A DNA stretch of 52,449 nt, taken from positions 1 to 52,449 of the forward strand of contig NZ_JBAIYU010000025.1 of assembly GCF_036763085.1 (NCBI RefSeq), given 5' to 3'. The first letter of the stretch is position 1, and each line of letters starts with the position of its first letter. The notes under the pieces were generated by a model. That model was not told the origin of the DNA. It made no database searches and saw nothing but the letters and a program-made list of their open reading frames with translations. A program made the position numbers and the translations under genes. This document shows, one piece after another, positions 42,838 through 50,250 of the stretch. The DNA is from JBAIYU01 sp036763085 (GTDB lineage Bacteria; Bacillota; Negativicutes; DSM-1736; Dendrosporobacteraceae).

Positions 42838-43257
42838 CTACCTCCAGCATTTCATATAGTCACTGATGCGATAGATCTCTTCTTGATATTTTCTAGATAG
42901 TTGGTCAATAAATAACTCAGCTTTTGCTACATAAACTGGCAGGATTGAATTGGTAGTACCTTCCTGAAGTAACATGTGTTTTATCTGGTTAATATCAGTT
43001 TGTACATTCTCTATTTCACGAGACAACTGAAGGTTGTGCTGATTTATCGTATTGTTAAATTTATTTATACATTTTATTAGTTGACTACCATTAGTAATCA
43101 CATTAACTGTTCCATGGTGAATCAGTGAACGAACTACATTGCTTATCGTATCATCTGAAATCTCACATAACTTATCCAGTTTACTATTGGTTTCTTCATC
43201 CAATCGAACATTTAGTCGTTTTTGGTCCTTTGAGCCGTCTTGTTGTTTTCTAGTCAT
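42838..43257 (-). CDS. MobC-like ribbon-helix-helix mobilisation accessory protein
   Basis: A 139-aa protein. The N-terminal part KRLNVRLDEETNSKLDKLCE...SNVVRSLIHHG is a ribbon-helix-helix DNA-binding domain; the rest is helical (NKFNNTINQHNLQLSREIEN). This matches MobC-type proteins that bind oriT and help the relaxase nick. AGAAGGAGTG supports ATG 43257 over the longer frame from 43278. The stop lies 6 bases before the relaxase start. Confidence 0.72.
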   Translation of the reverse strand: MTRKQQDGSKDQKRLNVRLDEETNSKLDKLCEISDDTISNVVRSLIHHGTVNVITNGSQLIKCINKFNNTINQHNLQLSREIENVQTDINQIKHMLLQEGTTNSILPVYVAKAELFIDQLSRKYQEEIYRISDYMKCWR

Positions 43258-43278
43258 AAACTGCACTCCTTCTAACAT

Positions 43279-43734
43279 TATATAAATTTCTAAAGCTTAG
43301 AAGCTTTGATTTACTTTTTTGTTAGATGGTTTGTAACTTTTAAAATTCAACTTGTATTACAAGTTCTATCTTGTAATTAATATTGTCTATACATAGTTTA
43401 GTAATAAATTATCTCTATTGCTGTAATAGTTCAACCAATAATCTATAGAGTATACATTAACTAGTTATATATGTCATATGATACGTTTTATATAAAAATG
43501 AGGTGGTATAGTTCTTTAACTATATGTTAGTATGTTTATCTTTAATTAATATGCTTTAAATCGGTTTCCACGTATGTTCATCAAATTAGGCACAGTGCTT
43601 TTAACAAACACACTAATTTCATCTATTGAATTTTTCGAATAATATTTTAAAGTATGAGAGTTTATTCAAAGTTTGAAAGAATTAGTGGACCCAGTTACAT
43701 GTTAACAGTAAAAAAGTCATAGAAAAAATCACCT
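43279..43734. other. Gene-free AT-rich region upstream of mobC, possible oriT
   Basis: No gene is seen. It contains AAAGCTT-AG-AAGCTTT (43292-43307) and the near-perfect palindrome AACTTGTATTACAAGTT (43349-43365), which is followed by another CTTGTAAT. Placement beside a mobC-relaxase pair is where oriT usually lies, but no known nic sequence was recognised. Confidence 0.35.
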
Positions 43735-43858
43735 TTAGCGCTGACTGAAAAAGCAGTTGCCACAAGCGGACTTTAAGAGGGACTTGAGAATCGGCTAGTA
43801 TAATGAACTTGTAGGGCATAATCAAACCGCCCGTTTTACGTGTGGTTATGACTATTAT
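43735..43858 (+). repeat. Structured repeat, copy B
   Basis: Diverged copy of the element at 1-127 in the same orientation. Shared blocks: CTGACTGAAAA at the start, GACTTGAGA, CTAGT, TAATCAA, CCCGTTTTACG and TGACTAT. Several hairpins seen in copy A are broken here (for example CTGAAAA no longer has a TTTTCAG partner), so it looks like a decaying copy. No TnpB or IscB gene is beside it. Confidence 0.55.
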
Positions 43859-43979
43859 TTAAATGTACTAATGATCATAAATTTTTAAAATTTGATTGCG
43901 GAGCACTCTATAACGCTATAAAATGTTGATAATAAAACAATAAAAAATGACACATTTTAAATTTTGACACACGGGGTTA

Positions 43980-45989
43980 ATGATGACTAATGTAAATGAT
44001 AATTGCGGTACTATTGGACATGTATCGCTTAGACGGACCGAAAAAGCAGTGCGACGACATGCAAAACATGAAAAAGTAATTGCTATCTGGAATGAATATC
44101 TATCCACCTTCGCAGAGTATAGGCACAATGTTATTGAGATGATTAGCACGCAAATTTTGAATAATGCAGCATCAAATGTAGGAGTGCGGCACAATGAAGC
44201 ATCGATCTATGCTAGAGATAGTTTTGATGCTAAGTACAGTGTTTTTTTGGTTACTTCTCAATTCTTTCTTGGTAAAGATAAAACTGTGTATAGCAGATGG
44301 AATAAAGATTTCTTTTTTACTAAAGATAATTATTGCGAGATTTTTAATCGGCATGGTTATCATTATCCTCCTATGCGTTTAATTGATCTGCTTTATCAAT
44401 TATTATCATTGACTAGGGATGAGCATATATTTTGGCAATATGAAAGATATAAACGGGCAAATAATGCTATAGATTGTATATTTGATAACCCGGATTTTTT
44501 TGTTTGCTACGAAGATAATATATATTTGAATACGGGTACGAAAAAGACTCTACTTAATGTACATACTTATCAGGACCCTGTTAAATTTAATAATTTCTTA
44601 AAAGATGGATTCATTTTTCATGGTAAAGTATATAGATCTTTTGATAAGCTGCAACGGCCGTCATTGAAACAGTTTAGAAGTATAATGTCAATGATCAGAC
44701 CCTATGCTACTAAACATAATAATTTGGAAATCAATCGTAATAGCAAACAGGGTTTTCTGCAACTTATAGTTCAGTATTTACACCAAAGGCATGGGATGTT
44801 TACAAACTATTCTAGTAGATCAAACTTAATAATTAGTAATGAGGCTAGAGAACTTTGGCAGTTTGTTCCTGGATATATGAATGCGTCAAGTGCTTTAGAT
44901 GATATCCCTATTAGTTTCATAAAATACTTATTAATGTTAACAGAAGGAAATTTAGCCAATATCGATCAAATAGCTAAACTGATTGCAAGAATTAATTTAG
45001 AAAAGACATATACGGAAAAAAATGAAAAAAGCTTACAACAATTCATCAGTCCAAAGTTAATTATTGCTATTACACCAAATATAAATTTATTGCAAAAATT
45101 GCTATCTGAGATCTACTTTTTTGAGCAAACGATCGTAAAGAATATGTCGTATCTGTGCAGTGATAAGGGCGTGATAGAAAGTACAAACTTTAAAATATGT
45201 GAGGGAATACTACAGGTTATAGAGAAAAGTTCAGATATCAGTGAAAAGGATTTAAAAAGACTTAGCAAATTCATACAATCTATTCCAGTAAAGATAAAAG
45301 ATAATGCTGTTGGGCAAATAAGGTATACTAGTAACAGCCAATATCTAATGGTTGTAGAAAAATTCGATGATTTGAATATGTACTCTAACTTTCTTTCAAA
45401 TTTTGTTGAAATACTCCCTTTGCAGGGGAGAAAAGTAGAAGAAATGATTAATAATGAAGAATTGAGAAGTGGCAAAAAGAAGAATAACACGCCTGCATAT
45501 TTGAACATAACAAACTTTCCGCAGTTATCTCAAGAAGCTGTCTTTTGGCTGATTACCGTATTTACTATTTATGGTTTGATATTACTATGGGAAGAAGATC
45601 TATCTGCTTCGAAGAGTAGTGCGAAAATGATCGATAATAAACAGATTGTTGAGGCCTTCATCGAAGAGTGTTGTACTCAATCCGAGCTAGTAGATTGTTA
45701 TGCTGACGAACTGTACAATGCTTATAAGCAGTTTTTTTCATATAATTATAAGGCTACTTCAATGAAGCGAACACACCTGGTTAATATGCTAAAACTTAAC
45801 ACTCAGTATAGATACTGCCGTCTACGTCATAGTGCGAATGATAATAAATGGGGATTTAGAGGAATAACAGTGAATAAGGAAAAAATGCAAAAATATAATT
45901 TATATGAGAGTAATGATGAGCAAAATTTTAGTAAGATTAAGGATTATTTAAAAGGTATAAATAAGAAAATCATTCCACTTTTCACCTAA
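43980..45989 (+). CDS. 669-aa protein resembling a degenerate SF3/P4-type replication helicase
   Basis: The second half follows the layout of phage P4/poxvirus D5-like helicases: a D5_N-like part (about 295-345), a segment where Walker A should be (IIAITPNINLLQKLLSEIYF, 361-380) but which lacks the GxxGxGKS residues, an LKRLSKFI block like the 'LKxLTGGD' motif, FVEILP like the 'xxIPF' motif, and QEAVFWLITVFTIYGL like the 'KEGILxWxLxGL' block. The C-terminus (552-640) is a D5-type winged helix (VEAFIEECC...DELYNAYKQF). The N-terminal 290 residues are unrecognised. It is probably an origin-binding or replication-related protein without ATPase activity; this is inference. Confidence 0.6.
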   Translation: MMTNVNDNCGTIGHVSLRRTEKAVRRHAKHEKVIAIWNEYLSTFAEYRHNVIEMISTQILNNAASNVGVRHNEASIYARDSFDAKYSVFLVTSQFFLGKDKTVYSRWNKDFFFTKDNYCEIFNRHGYHYPPMRLIDLLYQLLSLTRDEHIFWQYERYKRANNAIDCIFDNPDFFVCYEDNIYLNTGTKKTLLNVHTYQDPVKFNNFLKDGFIFHGKVYRSFDKLQRPSLKQFRSIMSMIRPYATKHNNLEINRNSKQGFLQLIVQYLHQRHGMFTNYSSRSNLIISNEARELWQFVPGYMNASSALDDIPISFIKYLLMLTEGNLANIDQIAKLIARINLEKTYTEKNEKSLQQFISPKLIIAITPNINLLQKLLSEIYFFEQTIVKNMSYLCSDKGVIESTNFKICEGILQVIEKSSDISEKDLKRLSKFIQSIPVKIKDNAVGQIRYTSNSQYLMVVEKFDDLNMYSNFLSNFVEILPLQGRKVEEMINNEELRSGKKKNNTPAYLNITNFPQLSQEAVFWLITVFTIYGLILLWEEDLSASKSSAKMIDNKQIVEAFIEECCTQSELVDCYADELYNAYKQFFSYNYKATSMKRTHLVNMLKLNTQYRYCRLRHSANDNKWGFRGITVNKEKMQKYNLYESNDEQNFSKIKDYLKGINKKIIPLFT

Positions 45990-46026
45990 TCTGCATAAAA
46001 TTGCTATTTTGTGGATAAAACCTAAA

Positions 46027-46073
46027 AAGTAATAGAAGACTTGGCAATTACCAAGTCTTCTATTACTTTTTAT
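46027..46073. terminator. Bidirectional terminator
   Basis: AGTAATAGAAGACTTGG pairs perfectly with CCAAGTCTTCTATTACT around CAATTA, with A/T tracts at both ends. It lies between the 669-aa gene and the converging excisionase gene. Confidence 0.9.
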
Positions 46074-46249
46074 TTGCTTTGAATAAAAATATAATCAATC
46101 ACGCTTTGTTTAGGAATTTTCCAGATACGACCTTGCTGAAAAGCTTTGATGTCTTTAGAGGATAGTAGGGTATATGCTGCATTTTTACCGATGGATAGCA
46201 TTTCACAAAGTTCTTCTACAGTTACTAAATCATTATATTGCTCAAACAT
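46070..46249 (-). CDS. Excisionase-type HTH protein 1, 59 aa
   Basis: MerR-like winged-helix protein of the HTH_17/excisionase family: LVTVEELCEMLSIGKNAAYTL is the helix-turn-helix and FQQGRIWKIPKQSVIDYI the wing and last helix. AAAAGGAGT precedes ATG 46249, which is preferred to the upstream ATG at 46279. Such proteins bend DNA to direct recombinases toward excision or regulate element genes. It lies next to a second protein of the same length. Confidence 0.8.
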   Translation of the reverse strand: MFEQYNDLVTVEELCEMLSIGKNAAYTLLSSKDIKAFQQGRIWKIPKQSVIDYIFIQSK

Positions 46250-46367
46250 GATTATGGTACTCCTTTTCATTTTTTGCACAGTATGTTGTAAACAACTTAT
46301 TGGACATTAAGAAAAAAAATTTAACTGCTAAAGCCGATTAATTCAAGCTTACTATGAAAAAATCATC

Positions 46368-46547
46368 TTACTTCTTAAGGCGTAATCGGATATAATTTTC
46401 AAGCGAAGCAGCATCAATCTTCCAAGCCTTTCCGGCTTTATAGGCACATAATTCCCGATTTTGGATCATTTCACATACTTTTTGGGAGCTAACTCCTAGT
46501 AGGTTAGCAGCTTCAGAAACATGTAATACTAGCTTTTCAATCACCAT
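46368..46547 (-). CDS. Excisionase-type HTH protein 2, 59 aa
   Basis: Second HTH_17-type protein, found by translating the - strand: MVIEKLVLHVSEAANLLGVS, then SQKVCEMIQNRELCAYKAGK and a final AWKIDAASLENYIRLRLKK. AAGGTGG lies upstream of the ATG. It has the same length and fold as protein 1, with low identity. The pair is arranged head to tail on the - strand with a gap of about 120 bases. Confidence 0.78.
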   Translation of the reverse strand: MVIEKLVLHVSEAANLLGVSSQKVCEMIQNRELCAYKAGKAWKIDAASLENYIRLRLKK

Positions 46548-46689
46548 GATGATTCACCACCTTGTTTTATTTTTTACTATTATGTTAGTTGGTTCAGGAT
46601 TTGTTTAGATGATTTACATGAGATATTGTTCTATTTTAGTATCTATTGTAAAAAAAATAAGAAATAGTCGATCATTTGAATGATATATT

Positions 46690-46800
46690 ATAATAATGAA
46701 CTTGTAGGTCTTACTGATATACAGTAAAGCCCCTGCACGGAACATAGGAACATAACAAATCACCCATGAGTCAAGTGGATCAGACACTTGGCTCTTTTTG
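46690..46800 (+). ncRNA. Structured leader or small RNA with terminator upstream of radC
   Basis: CTTACTG pairs with CAGTAAAG near the 5' end, and GAGTCAAGTG with CACTTGGCTC near 46770-46794, followed by TTTTTGTCG, a clear intrinsic terminator. The 5' part shares 16 identical bases (ATAATGAACTTGTAGG) with repeat copy B. TATAAT at 46689 could be a -10. No known RNA family recognised. Confidence 0.5.
46768..46799 (+). terminator. Intrinsic terminator in the radC leader
   Basis: GAGTCAAGTG-GATCAGA-CACTTGGCTC has one G-T/mismatch position and is followed by TTTTTG. It is about 130 bases before the radC start, so it may act as an attenuator or end a separate small RNA. Confidence 0.75.
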
Positions 46801-46857
46801 TCGTATCCAAAAAACTAAAAAGAAATGAGGAATGAACATGAAAATAGGAAAATAAAA

Positions 46858-46896
46858 TTAGCCCGTTGCGAATGTGATTCAAACGCAACAGGCTAA
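46858..46896 (+). promoter_or_regulatory. Hairpin before radC with short leader ORF
   Basis: TTAGCC and GTTGCG pair with CGCAAC and GGCTAA around a 13-base loop. It lies after a 7-codon ORF (46832-46855, MNMKIGK, behind GAGGA) and ends 14 bases before the radC ribosome-binding site. It may block or expose translation, but there is no T-run. Confidence 0.45.
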
Positions 46897-46928
46897 TGAT
46901 TTTACAAAAAAGGAGGTTATTAATAAAA

Positions 46929-47528
46929 TTGAAGGATGATTTTCAATATATATTAGCAGAATGCTTACGTGAAACTAGCGAAGGGTATACAATACAAGCC
47001 CTTTTAAAAGAATTTTCGAGTATTCAGGATTTGATGAATGCTAGTGAAGAAGATATGAAAGGTATAAAAGGGATTGGAGCAGTTAAAGCAAAACAATTAT
47101 CTGCTATATTAAGATTTGTGCGTTATGTACAGAGTAATCCTAGTAATAATCGGATTGTGATTCGTAGTCCACAGGATGTTTATAGTTTTGTTCGAGGCGA
47201 GCTAGAATATTTAACTGTGGAGCATTTTATGGTAATCGGATTAAATACAAAGAATCATATTGTTTTCGAACAAACTATATCGGTTGGCAGTCTAAATGCT
47301 AGTATCGTACATCCTAGAGAAACCTTTAAATTATTAATTCGCAAAGCTTGTGCTTCGGCTGTAGTAGTACATAACCATCCAAGCGGAGATCCAACGCCAA
47401 GTCAAGAGGATATTGATTTGACTAAAAAACTAGTGCAAGCTGGAACGATTATTGATATTCCCATTCTAGATCATCTAATTGTCGGACAAGGAAGGTATGT
47501 AAGCCTAAAGGAAAAAGGTATTATTTAA
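46929..47528 (+). CDS. radC: RadC-family JAB/MPN domain protein
   Basis: A 199-aa RadC-like protein. The N-terminus has a helix-hairpin-helix (MKGIKGIGAVKAKQL) and the C-terminal half is the JAB metalloprotease-like domain with VVVHNHPSGDPTPSQEDIDLTKKL and ILDHLIVGQGRYVSLKEKG. Its biochemical role is still unclear; such genes are common on mobile elements. A strong AGGAGG points to TTG 46929; the frame is open from an ATG at 46896 that lies within a hairpin. It may be the element's own copy rather than the chromosomal one. Confidence 0.88.
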   Translation: MKDDFQYILAECLRETSEGYTIQALLKEFSSIQDLMNASEEDMKGIKGIGAVKAKQLSAILRFVRYVQSNPSNNRIVIRSPQDVYSFVRGELEYLTVEHFMVIGLNTKNHIVFEQTISVGSLNASIVHPRETFKLLIRKACASAVVVHNHPSGDPTPSQEDIDLTKKLVQAGTIIDIPILDHLIVGQGRYVSLKEKGII

Positions 47529-47561
47529 GCGGAATATGCTATCGGTAAATATAAAAAAATA

Positions 47562-47596
47562 ATATAGATGTTAGAAACGTCTCTATTATTTTTTGA
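47562..47596 (+). terminator. Terminator after radC
   Basis: AATAATATAGA pairs with TCTATTATT with one bulge, around GTTAGAAACG, followed by TTTTTTG. Confidence 0.6.
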
Positions 47597-47723
47597 AATT
47601 CTATAATTATGGAAATAAAAACGATACTGTATAGTAAGTAATTTTATGGTCAAAAAGAAAATGAGTAGCTTCTTGAAGTTACAGGAAGCGCTGCAAAGAA
47701 CTGGTTTTGAAGGAGTTTTGCAG

Positions 47724-48194
47724 ATGGGCTATAAAGAAATATTATAAAGAATTGACCAAAAGAAAAAGGCTCTAGACAGCAAGAAGCCCCTTCCACAGCA
47801 TACACTTGCTAGCTTACGGAAAAAACTGCTAGTCGAATGGACTTATCATTCGAACGCGATTGAAGGCAATACACTGACATTTTCGGAAACAAAGGTTGTT
47901 TTAGAAGGGATTACTGTCAGTGGTAAAACATTGCGAGAGCATCTAGAAGTTATAAATCATAGGGAAGCTATTATATATAGAGGATATTATACATCGGCTA
48001 GAAAAGCTAAGCGAATGGCAGATAAAGAATTTCCACGCTATCGTGCAGAAGGGGATTCTTCCTTCAGCGGAGCAGAGCATGTACGGCCTGACTTTATGCA
48101 GGACCTGATGAAGTTGTACCAAGGAGACGGTCAGAATGTGCATCCAGTAGAACGTGCTATGTTTTGTCTTAAATGGCAGGATAAAGTCGAATAG
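47724..48194 (+). pseudogene. Broken Fic-family gene with chimeric tail
   Basis: The N-terminal part is clearly from a Fic (AMP-transferase) protein: MGYKEIL, an in-frame TAA at codon 8 (47745-47747), then RIDQKKKALDSKKPLPQHTL, VEWTYHSNAIEGNTLTFSET and SGKTLREHLEVINHREAI. The catalytic HPFxxGNGR half is missing. After REAI the frame runs into about 70 unrelated residues (YYTSARKAKRMADKEFPRY to CLKWQDKVE), apparently the end of another gene. AAGGAG precedes the ATG. A nonsense codon plus a lost active site make a functional product very unlikely. Confidence 0.8.
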
Positions 48195-48262
48195 GCAAAG
48201 AAAATAGTCATAATTTACTACTGAGTAAATTATGGCTATTTTTACATAAGCGCTATTATCGT
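48176..48262 (+). repeat. Direct repeat, left copy
   Basis: About 87 bases starting GCAGGATAAAGTCGAATAGG and ending CGCTATTATCG, repeated with small changes at 52079-52166. It contains the terminator CATAATTTACT / AGTAAATTATG followed by a T-rich run, and the last codons (QDKVE-stop) of the chimeric frame. The two copies bracket 3.8 kb of cargo. Confidence 0.8.
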
Positions 48263-48326
48263 ACAATCGCGTAAAGAGAGATAACTTATTGGCATAATTA
48301 ATAATTTTGATTGAGGTATAAGTTTT

Positions 48327-49466
48327 ATGGGGTATAAGGAAAGGTTCTACTCAGACCTAGAGAAACATAAACCTGCTGAAGAGTGCATTGGGAAGACTTT
48401 CGAAGAGTATAAACAATATGAAACTCATGATAAAGGGGAAATATCCAGAGATGCCTATGCAGGTTTGGCGGAATTACTTTCTCCAGAGCAATTTGAAGCT
48501 AATTTAAAGATACTTTACTATTATGATTGCTTCAACGACTTAACACAGCAAAAGGAGAATATTAGAAAGCTGTGGGATGAGTTCCTACAAGTAAACTTTC
48601 AGGAAACTCCGGCTAAACTAGCACCTGACATATATCTATTGTTGAAAATTTCTGTCTTGGCAAATTTGACCCAGGAGGATTTGAGTAAAATTTTATTAGG
48701 TGTTTGCCTAAATGCACTTGAAAAGTTTCCAGAGCGCGAAGTATCAAATTTAGAATCTACATTAAAAGACATTTTTAAATGGTACGATTTTCGTGCAAAT
48801 ATAGAAAAAATAGTTCCTGTTTACTATGTAGAAGCTGATGTACTACAGTTTATGAATTTATATTATAGTAATCAAGCGAAATTTAGTGTCGTAAAATCAG
48901 AAACTCCGAGTACTTTTTTGCATTTTACAGCTTGTATACATTATCTGTATTCTCGTTTAGCCGTTGATCGCCGTTTTCAGTATAAAGATTTTTTTCGCCA
49001 GATAATGTTGGAAAGGATCTCTGTATTAAAAAACATGGGCGCTTTTAATGAAATGAGTGAAAGTATAGTTCTATATCATGAGGAATTCCAAAAGTCTATA
49101 ACAGACAAATCAAAGTTCCTAGTTTCTTGGGCGATGGGTTTCTTCACAGGATATGGCGAAAAGCCATTTAGGTTACTGTGGGTTTTATTGGGGTTACTTT
49201 TTTCTTTTACAATTTTATATTATCCAAATCCTTTCGGGTGGGGATACTTTGTAATCAAGGGGGTTGGCGAACCAGGCCAGGGAATGATTGATACCCTTAT
49301 CGCTTTACTTTATTTCAACAGTACAACTATGCTGACAGCGGCTTACGGTGATATGTATGCTTTAAACTCGGTTACTCGAATAGCAGTAGTTTTTGAACAA
49401 ATATTAGGTTTTGTAGTGATAGGTAGCTTAATTAGTCTTGTTTTACGAAAAATGTTTAGATATTAG
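48327..49466 (+). CDS. Two-membrane-segment ion-channel-like protein with large N-terminal domain
   Basis: A 379-aa protein. Residues 1-280 are a soluble helical domain of no recognised family. The C-terminus has the 2TM channel plan: membrane helix 1 (LLWVLLGLLFSFTILYY), a pore helix (LIALLYFNSTTML), filter-like TAAYGD (337-342) and membrane helix 2 (VVFEQILGFVVIGSLISLVL). Potassium channels have T-V-G-Y-G-D; here V-G is replaced by A-A, so selectivity may differ. It may be an effector or stress protein of this cargo zone; that is inference. Weak ribosome-binding site (TTGAGGTATAAG). Confidence 0.7.
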   Translation: MGYKERFYSDLEKHKPAEECIGKTFEEYKQYETHDKGEISRDAYAGLAELLSPEQFEANLKILYYYDCFNDLTQQKENIRKLWDEFLQVNFQETPAKLAPDIYLLLKISVLANLTQEDLSKILLGVCLNALEKFPEREVSNLESTLKDIFKWYDFRANIEKIVPVYYVEADVLQFMNLYYSNQAKFSVVKSETPSTFLHFTACIHYLYSRLAVDRRFQYKDFFRQIMLERISVLKNMGAFNEMSESIVLYHEEFQKSITDKSKFLVSWAMGFFTGYGEKPFRLLWVLLGLLFSFTILYYPNPFGWGYFVIKGVGEPGQGMIDTLIALLYFNSTTMLTAAYGDMYALNSVTRIAVVFEQILGFVVIGSLISLVLRKMFRY

Positions 49467-49653
49467 TTGGTTTTCTAACCTTATAACTCATATGGGGATA
49501 GTGTAACTGCCAATTATCCAAGGTGCAGTCAAACGTTTCATCGAGGCTGAAATTCAGGATTACAAAACTGCCGCAAGGTTGAGTGCAAACGGTAGGATCA
49601 CTTTTCTCAAAATCCAGCCATCCAAGTACTATCCAACAAGCTCCAGGCCTGGG

Positions 49654-50092
49654 GCCTGACGCGATCCGGTCTTTCAATTATGTCCAACTTGACTCAAATT
49701 ATCTTCTTCAGACCATAAAAGGTTGCTGTCTGTCAATGAGTGATCGAATGAGTAAAGAACAGGTTATATCTGCCTTGATCAACGCTTGCAAGCGTTATGG
49801 CAAAAGCCCAGGCGGTATACTCCACTCAGATCGAGGAAGCCAATATTGTTCTAAGGATATCAGAAATCGATCAAAAAGCATGGGTTGATTTGCAGCATGT
49901 CCCGCAAGGAAATTGCTGGGACAAAGCTCTTATGACGGCTTTCTAGTGCAAGATGACATATGAGTGGCTGCACAACTATTCATTTCGGACGCGCGCTGAG
50001 GCTAGAAGTGCCATATTTGAATGTGCTGAGATTTTTCTAACGGAAGGCGATTGCATGCATCCAATGGATATTTAACACCGGATGAATATTAC
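49654..50092 (+). pseudogene. IS3-family transposase remnant
   Basis: Decayed orfB of an IS3-type element. Recognisable parts: CCLSMSDRMSKEQVISALIN and GGILHSDRGSQYCSKD (second Asp of the DDE triad), then in other frames VPQGNCWDKALMTAF (the catalytic Glu position is Thr), YSFRTRAEARSAIFE and a C-terminal HPMDI. Frameshifts and a deletion of the N-terminus are evident. The 49467-49653 stretch before it has no gene I can recognise. Confidence 0.75.
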
Positions 50093-50250
50093 TCAAAAAA
50101 TCGATCTACATAGCTTTTTTTGTAAAATATTATGCTATCCTATGAAAACTGAAGCAATCCGTCCATTTTAACTGTCTACTGAACGGGTAACGCCGCATTA
50201 GATTTGTATACTGTTTTTGGTAGTTATTAAATTTTTAGGGGGAAATAATA

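Noticed and set aside
43279..43979. tRNA gene as attachment site near the mobilisation genes
   Set aside because: No cloverleaf or CCA end could be found here or elsewhere in the window.
45113..45508. 131-aa hydrophobic minus-strand frame within the 669-aa gene
   Set aside because: It is antisense to a continuous long gene and has no ribosome-binding site; the hydrophobicity comes from A-rich sense codons.
47646..47723. In-frame upstream extension of the Fic remnant from ATG 47646
   Set aside because: Fic proteins of this type start at M-x-Y-K, and AAGGAG sits before 47724; the upstream part reads like chance coding.
49456..49677. 73-aa minus-strand frame near the IS3 remnant
   Set aside because: No family match and no ribosome-binding site; it lies in decayed sequence.
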